In this document: piece after piece, positions 32,804 through 42,244 of the stretch
Layout: the number at the start of each line of letters is the position of its first letter
Numbering within the stretch: the first letter of the stretch is position 1
Assembly: GCA_902463725.1 (NCBI GenBank)
Contig: CABQGK010000006.1
Span: 99,829 to 163,828, forward strand
From: an uncultured Sutterella sp.
GTDB taxonomy: Bacteria; Pseudomonadota; Gammaproteobacteria; Burkholderiales; Burkholderiaceae_F
DNA: 64,000 bases
Direction: 5' to 3'
Notes under the pieces: generated by a model
Database searches by the model: none
The model's input: the letters and a program-made list of their open reading frames with translations, nothing else
What the model was told of the DNA's origin: nothing
Translations under genes and position numbers: made by a program

Positions 32804-34243
32804 TTACGCATTAGCAGGCACTTGCCCGCTTGTTGATTGCGCAATGGCTGCCGAGATTTCCTTGGCGCTGTGCTCATCTTCAAGCGAAATACGGCGTCCA
32901 ACGATCAGTGCCATCGTACAGAGGCAAATGCCTGTGAGGATGAGCCCGAGGGTGGTGGCGGCCCAGAAGCCGTAAACACCATAGGGGCCTCCAAAGGTTT
33001 CTGCGCTAAAACAGAGATAGAAGCCGCCGCCAAAGCCAACACCCCAAAGCATGATGCCGTATATGATCATCGGCAGTTTCGTGACGCGATAGCCACGTAA
33101 GGCAAAGGAGCTGACGCACTGCAAGGCGTCAAAGACGTGATAGCAGCAGCCAAAGAGGAGAATCCCCACCCCGAGCTGAACAACCGCGGCATCGGTCGAG
33201 TAGAAGCTGAGGATTGCTTCTCGGCCGAAGTAAAGGGTTGTGATCACCATGAGTGCAAGGACGACAGCCAATTTAAGACTACGCTTGAGCACTACGTAAG
33301 CCACGGATTGCCACCGCGCTCCGAGACACTGTGACACTAGCACGGTACTGGCAATACCCAAGGAAAGCGGGAGCATGTAGCACATACTGGTGACGTTGGC
33401 GACGATCTGGTGAGCGGAGATCGTTTCTGCGCCGAGTCGCGAGACCAATATGGCCATCCCTGTAAAACTCGACACCTCAAAGAAGGTGGAAAGCCCAATG
33501 GGAATGCCGATATGGAGTTGCTCTTTGATAAGCGTCCAAGAGGGTTTACTAATTCGAGGGGCGCGGAATCGGTCGTAAAACGGGTCGAAGCGCCAGAGTA
33601 AGTAAAAGAGCACAAAGCTCAGGATATTCATACTCGCAAACGAAAGCCCAGCGCCCATGCCGCCAAGTGCGGGGAAACCAAACCAACCGTACATGAATAC
33701 GCCGTTGAGCGGAGCCTTGAGCGCAAGCGTCAGTAGCGATATCCACATCGTGACGTTGGGGCGTGAGAGCGCAGCGTTGAGCGAGACAAAACTACGCGCA
33801 AAGAGGGCAAAAGGTTGGCTGAGCCCAGTAAAGAGCAGGTAGCCAGCGGCCATTTTGGCCACCTCACCGTTTACTTTGCCAAGGTTTGTCCAAAGCTCTG
33901 TGTATGTTAGCAGTGGTACGCCGATGAGCGATAAAAAAATCGCGAGCCAAATATTTTGCTGTAACGCGAGACCGATTTTTCCATGTTCCCGGGCGCCATA
34001 GTGATGACCTACGATTGGCGAGAGACTTTGCAGTATGCCGATGATGGCCATATTGACGCAGATGGTTGCAGCGAGTCCAAGCGCAATCGCAGCCAGGTGC
34101 TCAGTGCCCAGACGCCCTGCCATGATGGTGTCAATCGTCCCAGAACCGATGATCGAGATATTCGCGATGAAGATCGGTCCGCCGAGTTTTGCTAGCGCCT
34201 TGAAAGAAGTGTTAGGCGGCGGAAGAAGTTCTTTTTCTGTCAT
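32804..34243 (-). CDS. MATE-family multidrug efflux transporter
   Basis: Cation-coupled exporter of the inner membrane (NorM type). The 479-residue protein has twelve helices in two MatE halves; the first half starts KLGGPIFIANISIIGSGTIDTIMAGRLG, with the conserved Asp. Its ATG overlaps the stop of the upstream GT-C-like gene by 4 nt (34240-34243), so the two are translationally coupled. Substrate unknown. Confidence 0.9.
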   Translation of the reverse strand: MTEKELLPPPNTSFKALAKLGGPIFIANISIIGSGTIDTIMAGRLGTEHLAAIALGLAATICVNMAIIGILQSLSPIVGHHYGAREHGKIGLALQQNIWLAIFLSLIGVPLLTYTELWTNLGKVNGEVAKMAAGYLLFTGLSQPFALFARSFVSLNAALSRPNVTMWISLLTLALKAPLNGVFMYGWFGFPALGGMGAGLSFASMNILSFVLFYLLWRFDPFYDRFRAPRISKPSWTLIKEQLHIGIPIGLSTFFEVSSFTGMAILVSRLGAETISAHQIVANVTSMCYMLPLSLGIASTVLVSQCLGARWQSVAYVVLKRSLKLAVVLALMVITTLYFGREAILSFYSTDAAVVQLGVGILLFGCCYHVFDALQCVSSFALRGYRVTKLPMIIYGIMLWGVGFGGGFYLCFSAETFGGPYGVYGFWAATTLGLILTGICLCTMALIVGRRISLEDEHSAKEISAAIAQSTSGQVPANA

Positions 34244-36018
34244 TTGTGCAATAGTGTCTCAGTAATCGGGGCACCCTGTGGCAGTCGTGCGCTTTGAATC
34301 ACATAGAAAGCTTCACCTGAACGGGTACGTGCTGCGCCTACAGCGCCAGCTAGTTCGAGCGTTGGCGCCGAGGACGATTGTCGGATGAGCGTAAAGCGGC
34401 AGCTACCGCTAGCTTTAAGTTGCGTCAAGGGGCCTTGCCCGTAATAGGTCATGACTGTGCTTTGAGCGGGGCTCAAGCGCACGGGCGTGATACAGTCGCC
34501 CGGTTGAAAACCGTCTGCAATAAGGAGCTTTTCGATCGTTCCTACAACAGGCGCGAGTGAACGGAACTCTGTTGCAGCATGGTGAAATAGTCCTAAACCG
34601 ATGACAACGGTCACCGTCATGCCGACAGCATTAATCCATGGCCCACGCCAGAGCGCCACAGAGCGGTGGGTCAGACGCCAAACGAGTAGCGCGATCCAAG
34701 CGACGGAGACTGCGCAGGCTACCACAAACCCCCCGTCAAAACTCGGGCGTACAGTAGGTGCCAAGTGAATGATGGATTGGTGCATCTTTGGGGGCATCCC
34801 TGAGAACCAAGCGCCCCAGTAAAGCCAAATTGTCAGTGCGGCAAGGCTAAAGATGGTCAGACCAAACCAGTCCAGCACACTCTCCCAGCCACGACGAATG
34901 GTTAAGAGACTAAAGGCTGCAAAGACTGTGAGCGCAGGTAAGCAAGCGAGGAAGACGCTGTCGGTTGATTGGCGTGAAGAAAAGATGACACCGAGCGCCG
35001 TGATTGCAATGACAACCGTCGGCAGAAAAAGAAAGGTTTCAGTGAGTCGCCGTCCCCAGCTCAGCAGCCCCATGAGTACCAAGGGCCATACAGGCAAGAG
35101 GAACCAGAGCGAATGTTTGGCAAACCATAGGTAAGTAGAGAGCCCCGCTGGGCCGAAATGATCAGTCTGAGCGAGCGCCCACTGATGAAACCAGAGTGAC
35201 GTTGCCTGCGCGTTAACCACCCAAGCAGACAGCGGCCAAAGCGAAAAGAGCGCTGTGGCAGAGAGAATGAGCGCAATAAAGCTGATATCGCGCTCACGTG
35301 AGCCATTTGAGAGCGTTCCCACCACGATCAGGCTCTGCGCGAGTAGCCACACGCCCGCAAAGAGCGTCGATGCGACGATGGAGGCGCAGACACTCAAGCC
35401 CGCCATGACGCTACCTAAGATCGGGCGCTTGATAGCGATGGTCAAGGCGTAGAGATTGAGCGCAGCGATTGCGAGTAGCGCTGTGTCGGGAACCGCTTCA
35501 TGTTGTCGCGTCAAGATGCCAAAAATGGCGACGAACAGTAGCACAGTCGAGTCAGCAATAGAGCGAGCAAAATCTTTAGGACGTGCTTCGCCTCCAAAAG
35601 CGAAGGCGATGGGTTGTGCTTCAGGGCGGCGAGCCAGTCGATAGGCAGCCTCCCAGAGGGCAAAGGCGGAGAGGGTAAACCAAATCAGTGCAGCCAAGCG
35701 TAGCACTTCGACTTCACTTAGCCAGCTCAAGCCTTGCTCACCGAGTAGACGCATCAGTAGTGCGGAGACCCAAGCGGTGAGAGGTCCCGCATTCGTGAGC
35801 GACTCGCCAAAGGCGCTAGGCAACAGCCAAGCTTCTAAGGGGGCTTGGGTCAGGCTCCAAGCGGCGGCAAAGCTATCAATGTCACGTGGTGTCCAAAGGT
35901 CATCGGCGAAAAAGCCGCTCAGCGCAAAAACGGCCAACAACAGCCAAAAGCCCGCTCGGGGGAGTTTGACGGCAGCCTCTTGCGAGAGTTTGATTGGGGT
36001 TGAACGCTGAGCTAGCAC
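34240..36018 (-). CDS. Polytopic membrane protein, GT-C glycosyltransferase-like
   Basis: A 592-residue protein with about twelve hydrophobic helices and a soluble C-terminal part. The first extracytoplasmic loop has DDLWTPRDIDSFAAAW, like the acidic catalytic loop of ArnT/PMT-type glycosyltransferases (which use lipid-linked sugar donors). That points to transfer of a sugar to an envelope glycan or lipid A, but the acceptor is not known. It is coupled to the MATE gene downstream. I infer the family from the loop and topology only. Confidence 0.65.
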   Translation of the reverse strand: MLAQRSTPIKLSQEAAVKLPRAGFWLLLAVFALSGFFADDLWTPRDIDSFAAAWSLTQAPLEAWLLPSAFGESLTNAGPLTAWVSALLMRLLGEQGLSWLSEVEVLRLAALIWFTLSAFALWEAAYRLARRPEAQPIAFAFGGEARPKDFARSIADSTVLLFVAIFGILTRQHEAVPDTALLAIAALNLYALTIAIKRPILGSVMAGLSVCASIVASTLFAGVWLLAQSLIVVGTLSNGSRERDISFIALILSATALFSLWPLSAWVVNAQATSLWFHQWALAQTDHFGPAGLSTYLWFAKHSLWFLLPVWPLVLMGLLSWGRRLTETFLFLPTVVIAITALGVIFSSRQSTDSVFLACLPALTVFAAFSLLTIRRGWESVLDWFGLTIFSLAALTIWLYWGAWFSGMPPKMHQSIIHLAPTVRPSFDGGFVVACAVSVAWIALLVWRLTHRSVALWRGPWINAVGMTVTVVIGLGLFHHAATEFRSLAPVVGTIEKLLIADGFQPGDCITPVRLSPAQSTVMTYYGQGPLTQLKASGSCRFTLIRQSSSAPTLELAGAVGAARTRSGEAFYVIQSARLPQGAPITETLLHK

Positions 36019-36053
36019 TTTTCAAGATTCCTTCAGTCGACGAGACGCTATAA

Positions 36054-36095
36054 ACAGCAAAAAGGACAGTCCGATACGATCGGATACTGTCCTTT
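36054..36095 (-). terminator. Terminator after rpmE2
   Basis: Stem AAAGGACAGT/ACTGTCCTTT with inner CCGAT/ATCGG, then TTTTT on the minus strand. It ends the rpmE2 transcript just before the GT-C-like gene start at 36018. Confidence 0.9.
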
Positions 36096-36150
36096 AGCCA
36101 ACATCGCGCGAAGACGGAGCGACGCGCGGATTGGAAACAAGAGTACCGGA

Positions 36151-36435
36151 TTACTTGGCCTTGGCAGCTTCGGCAGCGGCGTCGAGAGCCTGCTTCTTGG
36201 CGGCAAACTTGGCGCGGAACTTTTCCACACGGCCGGCTTCAACGATACGGGTCTGAGCGCCAGTGTAGAAGGGGTGGCTTTCAGAAGACGTATCGAGCTT
36301 GTAGAGCGGGTAGGTCACGCCGTCGATTTCGATCGTTTCCTTCGTCTGAGCCGCAGAGCGGATGATGAAGGTCTTGTTGATGGAGAGGTCGACGAAAGCG
36401 ACTTCGCGGTATTCCGGATGAATATTCGGTTTCAT
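36151..36435 (-). CDS. rpmE2: 50S ribosomal protein L31 type B
   Basis: Zinc-free paralogue of L31. From ATG 36435 the protein has 94 residues, starting MKPNIHPEYREVAFVDL and lacking the CxxC of type A; the SHPFYTGAQTRIVEAGRVEKF block is typical. The frame extends to 36528, but the ATG at 36435 has AGGA upstream and the standard N-terminus. Burkholderiales commonly have only this form. Confidence 0.95.
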   Translation of the reverse strand: MKPNIHPEYREVAFVDLSINKTFIIRSAAQTKETIEIDGVTYPLYKLDTSSESHPFYTGAQTRIVEAGRVEKFRAKFAAKKQALDAAAEAAKAK

Positions 36436-36778
36436 TTGAATAGTGTTCCTAGTTATGGTGTCGGTCGCCCTGGCGGCCTTGCGAGTTTGCCCGAAAAGTC
36501 GGGTCTTATAACAGACATGCCTGCCCACGTGCCAACTGGGAAAGCGGAATTATCCCAAAAGTGCAAAACGCTTGCAAGTAGATGGACGCTCTTTTTGAGG
36601 ATTTCGCGACAGCAGCGCGTCGTGAGTGCACGCCTCTGCGGAAGATATGGCTGGGCAGATCGGCGCCGAGCACAAGGAAAACCCTTAAGATTGAGTTGTG
36701 GGAGGCTTGGTAAAATTCCACATTGTCTGAGTGTACTTAGACCCAATCTGACCCCATTTGACAGTAAAGAGAGTAAGT
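36436..36778. promoter_or_regulatory. Divergent promoter region rpmE2 / hemC
   Basis: About 340 bases without a gene. On the minus strand TTGGCA (36530-36535) and TATAAG (36505-36510), 19 nt apart, could be the rpmE2 promoter. A small hairpin CCCGA-AAAG-TCGGG lies next to it. Nothing else stands out. Confidence 0.35.
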
Positions 36779-37708
36779 ATGAATTCGCTAGAGCGCTGTG
36801 TCATTGCGACACGAGAAAGCCCCTTGGCCATGTGGCAGGCTCTTCATATCCAACGTGTTTTGCGCGAGCGCTATCCGGGGCTCACGGTTGATCTGCTCGG
36901 CATGACCACGCGTGGTGATCAAATCCTTGACAAAACGCTTTCTAAGGTTGGTGGTAAAGGGCTCTTTGTTAAGGAGCTCGAGGCGGCGATGCAAAAAGGG
37001 GAGGCAGACCTGGCAGTGCATTCGCTCAAGGATGTACCAATGGAGTTGCCCGAAGGGTTTGAATTGGTTGCCGTGAGTAGCCGTGAGGATCCTCGCGATG
37101 CCTTTGTCTCGCCTAAATACGCATCTCTTGACGAAATGCCGGCTGGCGCCGTGGTGGGCACAGCAAGTCTGAGACGCGAATTGATGTTGAGAATGAACTA
37201 CCCGCACCTTGACGTGCGTCCCATTCGCGGAAACGTCGGCACTCGGCTTCGCAAATTGGATGCAGGGGAGTTCGACGCACTGGTGATGGCTGCGGCTGGG
37301 CTGAAGCGTTTGGAGTTGCACGATCGCATCCGCATGATTATTCCCGATACGGTGAGTTTGCCCTCGCCTGGGCAGGGGGCGCTCGGTATTGAAATCCTTG
37401 AAGGACGCGAAGCGCTACGCAATCTTTTGGCGTTTATCAACGACCCTGATACGCGCGCCTGTTGTATCGCTGAACGCGCTGTTTCGCGTGCGCTTGGTGG
37501 CTCATGCCAAGTGCCGCTTGCTGCCTATGCTGTGGTCAATGGCGATGAGATGTGGTTGCGTGCGCTCGTGGGTAATCATCACACAGGTGAGGCTGTCCGA
37601 GCCGAGATACGTGGTGCCAAGTCGGAGGCGCTTGCTTTGGCTGCACAAGTGGTCGAGGCTCTGCGCGCTCAGGGCGCCGATACCATTCTCAAGGCTGTTT
37701 TGGGCTGA
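36779..37708 (+). CDS. hemC: Hydroxymethylbilane synthase (porphobilinogen deaminase)
   Basis: Links four porphobilinogens into hydroxymethylbilane for heme and siroheme. The protein (309 residues from ATG 36779) begins CVIATRESPLAMWQA, has VHSLKDVPMELPEGF, RRELMLR and the dipyrromethane-binding Cys243 in LGGSCQVPLAAYA. A TTG at 36758 is in frame but less likely. hemD follows 149 nt later, the normal pair. Confidence 0.96.
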   Translation: MNSLERCVIATRESPLAMWQALHIQRVLRERYPGLTVDLLGMTTRGDQILDKTLSKVGGKGLFVKELEAAMQKGEADLAVHSLKDVPMELPEGFELVAVSSREDPRDAFVSPKYASLDEMPAGAVVGTASLRRELMLRMNYPHLDVRPIRGNVGTRLRKLDAGEFDALVMAAAGLKRLELHDRIRMIIPDTVSLPSPGQGALGIEILEGREALRNLLAFINDPDTRACCIAERAVSRALGGSCQVPLAAYAVVNGDEMWLRALVGNHHTGEAVRAEIRGAKSEALALAAQVVEALRAQGADTILKAVLG

Positions 37709-37857
37709 GAACTGCCGCGCGGACAGTAAACTAACTTGTAGGGTGTGCTTCGTCGGGCGATGCTCCCCCACGCACACAGAGCACACCTGAAAGTGATTAA
37801 CGCAAGCTTGTTGTATTCCGACCGCTCAACGAGCTTCAGAAGAAGGAAAAGCGATTC

Positions 37858-38667
37858 ATGGCTCCCATCCTACCGATTATCCTGACGCGACCCGGTGAGG
37901 CCAATAACCAACTAGCCGATGTAGTTGAAGCAATGCAACTGCGGCAGGTTGACGTGTGGCGCTGGCCTGCTTTCAATATCGAACTCCCCTCTATGACAGA
38001 GCAGGAGCAGCTTCAAAAGCGTTTGGAAAATCTGGATGATGTTGAGATGGTCGTTTTGCCTAGCCCTGCGGCGGTGACGGCTGTAGCGCATTGGATTGAT
38101 CATTGGCCAGCACACGTCACCTTGGCAACAGTGGGTAGCGGTACGGCACGTACCATTCGTGCTGCGTTCGGTGATCGGGTGGATGTGCTTGCTCCTGAGG
38201 GCGATGCTGAGCAAAGTGGCTCCGAGGCATTGTGGGAGTTGGTCAAACGCCGCGGCGCTCCTTCGCGTGTTCTCTTTTTGCGTGGTCAGACTGGGCGAGA
38301 ATGGTTGCCCACGCAATTCCGTAGCATCGGTAGCGATGTCGTCACGATGTGTGCGTATGTGCGTGTGCCAATTGAACTCAATGCCAAACAAAACCGCATG
38401 CTGACGCATGCACTCGCAGGCCAGCCTCCTATCCTCTATATCACGAGTACGGATGCTGTGGATGCTATGGTTTTGGCGCTACACACGGTGCCTGGGGCGC
38501 TTGAGTGGGCTGTTAGGGGGGATGTTATTACGTTACATCCCCGTGTTGTGCGCCGTCTCAAGGAGGCGGGATTTTCCAACATTGCCGTCACGAGTACCGA
38601 TACGCACACGGTCGCTGCGCAAGTTCGCGAGTTTTATTTGCAGCGTCTCAAGCCTTCGATTCTCTAG
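37858..38667 (+). CDS. hemD: Uroporphyrinogen-III synthase
   Basis: Closes hydroxymethylbilane to uroporphyrinogen III. HemD proteins are weakly conserved; identity rests on the 269-residue length, the ILTRPGEANNQL start, the VVLPSPAAVTAVAHW and LATVGSGTARTIRAAFGD segments, ITSTDAVDAMV, and position after hemC. ATG at 37858 has AAGGA about 10 nt upstream. It ends before a bidirectional terminator facing rho. Confidence 0.9.
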   Translation: MAPILPIILTRPGEANNQLADVVEAMQLRQVDVWRWPAFNIELPSMTEQEQLQKRLENLDDVEMVVLPSPAAVTAVAHWIDHWPAHVTLATVGSGTARTIRAAFGDRVDVLAPEGDAEQSGSEALWELVKRRGAPSRVLFLRGQTGREWLPTQFRSIGSDVVTMCAYVRVPIELNAKQNRMLTHALAGQPPILYITSTDAVDAMVLALHTVPGALEWAVRGDVITLHPRVVRRLKEAGFSNIAVTSTDTHTVAAQVREFYLQRLKPSIL

Positions 38668-38693
38668 TCATTGACGCGGAAAAAACAAAAGAG

Positions 38694-38730
38694 AAAAGGG
38701 CGATGTCACTTCCGATGACACCGCCCTTTT
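38694..38730. terminator. Bidirectional terminator between hemD and rho
   Basis: Stem AAAAGGGCGATGTCA/TGACACCGCCCTTTT (one G-U type pair) with a 7-nt loop; T-rich on both strands. Confidence 0.9.
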
Positions 38731-38770
38731 ACATTAACATCTTATCGCGAGACGAAGATGAGTGCCTGCG

Positions 38771-40027
38771 TTAGCGCTTCATCAGATCGAAGAACTCATT
38801 GTTGTTCTTCGTGGCTTTCATCTTATCGAGGAGGAATTCCATCGCTTCGAGCTCATCCATATCGTAGAGGAACTTGCGCAGAATCCAAACCTTCTGTAGC
38901 ACATCGGGCTTGAGCAGGAGTTCTTCACGGCGCGTGCCCGATCGATTGAGATTGATAGCAGGATAGACACGTTTTTCAGCCATGCGGCGTTCAAGGTGGA
39001 TTTCGTTATTACCCGTACCTTTGAATTCTTCGTAAATCACATCATCCATACGCGAGCCGGTATCGACGAGTGCAGTGCCGATAATAGTGAGCGAGCCGCC
39101 TTCTTCGAGATTTCGCGCAGCACCGAAGATGCGCTTCGGACGTTGCAGTGCGTTGGCATCGACACCACCAGTGAGTACCTTACCCGAGGAGGGAATGACT
39201 GTGTTGTAGGCGCGCGCAAGGCGGGTGATGGAGTCGAGTAGGATGACCACGTCACGTTTGCTTTCAGCAAGACGCTTGGCTTTTTCGATAACCATTTCGG
39301 CGACTTGCACATGGCGGGCAGCAGGTTCATCAAACGTACTGGCAACCACTTCACCCTTGACAGAGCGCTGCATTTCCGTCACTTCTTCAGGACGTTCGTC
39401 GATAAGTAGCACGAACAGGGTGCAGTCTGGGTGGTTGGTGGTGATGGCATGAGCAATGTGTTGCATGAGCACGGTTTTGCCAGATTTCGGTGGCGCTACG
39501 AGCAGAGCACGCTGTCCCTTACCAATTGGGGCGATGAGGTCGATGATACGTCCGGTGATGTTTTCATCACCGCGCATATCGCGCTCGAGCGTTAACGGCT
39601 CATTCGGAAAGAGTGGTGTCAGATTTTCAAAGAGCATGCGATGCTTGACGCTCTCGGGTGACTGCCCATTGACGGAGTCGACTCGAACGAGTGCAAAGTA
39701 GCGCTCCCCATCTTTCGGTGTACGGACCTCACCTTCGATCGAATCACCCGTGTGAAGATTGAAGCGGCGGATCTGCGAGGGCGAGATATAAATGTCGTCC
39801 GTGCTGGCAAGGTAGCTTGTATCTGGGCTACGCAGAAAGCCGAAGCCGTCTGGGAGCACTTCTAGTGTGCCGTCGCCGAAGATCTGCTCTCCACTTTTGG
39901 CTTTTTTCTTGAGAATGGCGAACATAAGCTCCTGCTTGCGCATGCGCTGGGCATTTTCGATTTCGAGCGCGTAAGCCATATCGAGAAGCTGGGAGATGTG
40001 AAGGGATTTGAGGTCTGAGAGATGCAT
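38771..40027 (-). CDS. rho: Transcription termination factor Rho
   Basis: Hexameric RNA helicase that ends transcription. The 418-residue protein (E. coli 419) begins MHLSDLKSLHISQLLDMA, has the cold-shock RNA-binding domain (DGFGFLRSPD), the P-loop PPKSGKTVLMQHIA, Walker B VVILLDSITRLARAYN and the R-loop GGVDANALQRPKR. ATG 40027 is the family start; upstream frame to 40093 is not typical. It lies downstream of trxA with a 13-bp hairpin between, recalling the attenuated trxA-rhoL-rho arrangement of E. coli. Confidence 0.97.
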   Translation of the reverse strand: MHLSDLKSLHISQLLDMAYALEIENAQRMRKQELMFAILKKKAKSGEQIFGDGTLEVLPDGFGFLRSPDTSYLASTDDIYISPSQIRRFNLHTGDSIEGEVRTPKDGERYFALVRVDSVNGQSPESVKHRMLFENLTPLFPNEPLTLERDMRGDENITGRIIDLIAPIGKGQRALLVAPPKSGKTVLMQHIAHAITTNHPDCTLFVLLIDERPEEVTEMQRSVKGEVVASTFDEPAARHVQVAEMVIEKAKRLAESKRDVVILLDSITRLARAYNTVIPSSGKVLTGGVDANALQRPKRIFGAARNLEEGGSLTIIGTALVDTGSRMDDVIYEEFKGTGNNEIHLERRMAEKRVYPAINLNRSGTRREELLLKPDVLQKVWILRKFLYDMDELEAMEFLLDKMKATKNNNEFFDLMKR

Positions 40028-40135
40028 ATGAGGAAAAAGGGAGAGCGGAAGAGCATCGCAGCGCTGCGAGGACTTCCATGCCGAATGCTGCAACTACTGA
40101 GGCGGCATTCGATCGGGTTGTGTCAATGAGATAGG

Positions 40136-40167
40136 ATTGTGCCGCTCTACGAAGAGAGCGGCACAAT
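40136..40167 (-). other. 13-bp hairpin between trxA and rho
   Basis: ATTGTGCCGCTCT (40136-40148) pairs perfectly with AGAGCGGCACAAT (40155-40167). On the minus strand no T run follows, so it is not a standard terminator. It could act in rho autoregulation or protect the trxA mRNA end. Confidence 0.7.
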
Positions 40168-40178
40168 ATGGTGAAACC

Positions 40179-40502
40179 TTATTTGTTGTCGTTGATGAAG
40201 CTGTTGAGCGCCGTAGCGTCCATAGCGCCGACACGGCGATCCACGGGCTTGCCGCCCTTGTAAATGATCAGAGTCGGAATGCTCTGGATGCCAAGTTCAA
40301 CCGCGACGTTTGAGCTGGCGTCACAGTTGTAGGCCACAAACTTCACCTGGCCAGCGAATTCCTCCGCGGCTTTTTCAACGCGCGGCGTCATCATGCGGCA
40401 GGGACCGCACCAAGGCGCCCAGAAGTCGACTACGACGGGAAGATCGCTTTTGAGGACGACTTCGTCAAAGTTGTCGTCCGTAACCTGAAACAGATTGCTC
40501 AT
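40179..40502 (-). CDS. trxA: Thioredoxin 1
   Basis: Small redox protein with the WAPWCGPCRM active site, reduced by TrxB (54781-55734). The ATG at 40502 has GGAG 5 nt upstream and gives 107 residues, the normal size; the frame is open to 40745 but that part is not thioredoxin. Rho follows on the same strand, the conserved trxA-rho order. Confidence 0.97.
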   Translation of the reverse strand: MSNLFQVTDDNFDEVVLKSDLPVVVDFWAPWCGPCRMMTPRVEKAAEEFAGQVKFVAYNCDASSNVAVELGIQSIPTLIIYKGGKPVDRRVGAMDATALNSFINDNK

Positions 40503-40865
40503 ATCAACTCCATTGGAGAGATTGCAAGCCATACTAGCGAAGAGACTATGCCAGAGGGTGCGCCTATGGAGGGCATACTTTGGCACTGAAGCCTCAACAA
40601 GAGTGGCTTGACTGGGATATAGGGAAGATTCCGAGAAAGCACAACCCGCATTCGGGGCACTGTGCATCGGGATAGCTGAGGTTTTAATGGTCGCCTCCTG
40701 AAGACTACGGGAGGGCTCAGCTCTTGATGGGGTTAATAGTAGCACTCCTTAGCGCATTCGAAAAGAGGGAATGAAACAATTTGTTGTGGGCAGTGGTGCC
40801 CTAAGTGTGGCGTCCGCCTTCAAGGAGAGGGCTTTTGCAAAACACGATTCAATCCTATATCATAT
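40503..40865 (+). other. Intergenic region trxA / ffs
   Basis: About 360 bases. It carries the trxA promoter on the minus strand and, near its right end, a promoter for the SRP RNA. I see no other gene. Confidence 0.4.
40835..40863 (+). promoter_or_regulatory. Possible ffs promoter
   Basis: TTGCAA (40835-40840) and TATCAT (40858-40863) are 17 nt apart and lie just before the SRP RNA. Confidence 0.45.
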
Positions 40866-40955
40866 GCCTCGGCGGGTCCCCTCGCATGTCGTCCCCAGAA
40901 ACCTGGTCAGGTCGGGAACGAAGCAGCCATACTGGTGTACGGCAGTGCCGAGGAT
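40866..40955 (+). ncRNA. ffs: 4.5S signal recognition particle RNA
   Basis: RNA core of SRP. The closing stem is CCTCGGC (40867-40873) with GCCGAGG (40947-40953). The apical part has the universally conserved GGTCAGG, GGGAACGAAGCAGCC segments that bind Ffh. Length is about 90-95 nt; ends are approximate. The gene often precedes dnaX in betaproteobacteria, as here. Confidence 0.93.
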
Positions 40956-41048
40956 AAGGCTCGCCATTTTTACGTCTCCAGCCCGCGCGTCGGTGCTAGA
41001 CGCTGGCGGTGGACATGGGGGTTGCGTGACTTTGACCACATCACAACC

Positions 41049-41720
41049 ATGAACCAATCGCTATTTTGGCTATTCCTTATCACCGCTGCAACAACTGTGG
41101 CTACGCCTGGGCCAGGGGTGTTGATGACACTCATGAAGTCTGTCCGTTACGGCTTTACTGGCGCCAAGTGGACCATTCTAGGGACAGCAACGGGCACCAT
41201 TATCATGGGTTTTTTTTCGGCGACGAGCCTCGGGATTTTGCTCTCGCATACGCCCTCTGCGTACAACGCGCTCCGCGTGATTGGCGCTTTTTATATGGTT
41301 TGGCTTGGTATTAAGAACTGGCGGGCACAGGTCTTTGACCTAGATTCTGTCATTAAGCGTAAGGAAGACGAACACCGTCCCTTACTTAAGCACGATCCCA
41401 ATGCCATTCGACGGTTTCCCTTTTTCATGGAAGGCATCATGTTGCAGATGACGAATCCTCTGCTCATCATGTTCTTCCTCTCACTTTTTCCCCAATTCAT
41501 CGATACGAACCTCGCTTATTTGCCGCAGTTCACGGTTCTTACGTTCACCTACTTTGCACTCGTGCTGGGGATTCATTCCGTCTACAGTCTTGTGACATCG
41601 CACTACCGTGTGCTATTGAAGAGTCGTGCGATGACACGGGCAATTTACCGCTTGGGCGGCAGTTTGTTTATCCTGCTCGCGATATTTGTGCTGCGCTCAG
41701 TCTTGCTTGATCTCATTTGA
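41049..41720 (+). CDS. LysE/RhtB-family exporter
   Basis: Inner-membrane exporter of amino acids or related compounds. From ATG 41049 it has 223 residues and five to six helices, with the family opening ATPGPGVLMTLMKSVRYGFTGAKW after helix 1. The frame extends into the SRP RNA, so the later start is needed. No substrate can be assigned. The GNAT gene follows 29 nt later. Confidence 0.85.
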   Translation: MNQSLFWLFLITAATTVATPGPGVLMTLMKSVRYGFTGAKWTILGTATGTIIMGFFSATSLGILLSHTPSAYNALRVIGAFYMVWLGIKNWRAQVFDLDSVIKRKEDEHRPLLKHDPNAIRRFPFFMEGIMLQMTNPLLIMFFLSLFPQFIDTNLAYLPQFTVLTFTYFALVLGIHSVYSLVTSHYRVLLKSRAMTRAIYRLGGSLFILLAIFVLRSVLLDLI

Positions 41721-41749
41721 CGGCAGGCGAGTGCGCAAAGGAGTTTCTT

Positions 41750-42244
41750 ATGTCCACTATTTTGATTCGCCCCGTACGTCGAGAGGACTGTCCAGAAGTC
41801 GAGCGCCTCATTCGTGAGTTGGCGCGCTACGAGCGGCTAGAGCATGAGTGCCATGCTAGTGTTGAAAACCTTGAGCGAGAGCTCTTTTGTGAGCGTCCTG
41901 TCATTCGTGCGGTACTCGCTTGGGAGGTCGACGAGGCGGGTAAGGAGAGTGCTATTGGGTTCGCGCTTTACTTTTTTAACTTCTCCACGTTCCTCACGAA
42001 ACGCGGGCTCTATCTTGAAGACCTCTTTGTGCGTGAAGCATGGCGAGGGCGCGGCGTTGGTCGCTCACTGCTGAAGCACCTTGCGGCAGAGGCTGTGCGT
42101 GAGGGGTGCGGACGCTTTGATTGGGTTGTGCTCGACTGGAATCGTCCCGCCATTGACTTCTACCGCCGTATGGGGGCAAATATCTTGGAAGATTGGCGTA
42201 TTTGCCGCGTTGAAGGTGAAGCGCTAAAGCGACTTGCCGAGTAG
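41750..42244 (+). CDS. GNAT-family N-acetyltransferase
   Basis: Acetyl-CoA-dependent acetyltransferase, 164 residues from ATG 41750 (AAGGAG 7 nt upstream). The acetyl-CoA loop is EDLFVREAWRGRGVGRSLLKHLA, and the substrate side is like the diamine/spermidine acetyltransferase subgroup (GFALYFFNFSTFLTKRGLYLEDLFV, DWNRPAIDFYRRMGA). A polyamine or thialysine substrate is possible but not shown. Confidence 0.85.
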   Translation: MSTILIRPVRREDCPEVERLIRELARYERLEHECHASVENLERELFCERPVIRAVLAWEVDEAGKESAIGFALYFFNFSTFLTKRGLYLEDLFVREAWRGRGVGRSLLKHLAAEAVREGCGRFDWVVLDWNRPAIDFYRRMGANILEDWRICRVEGEALKRLAE

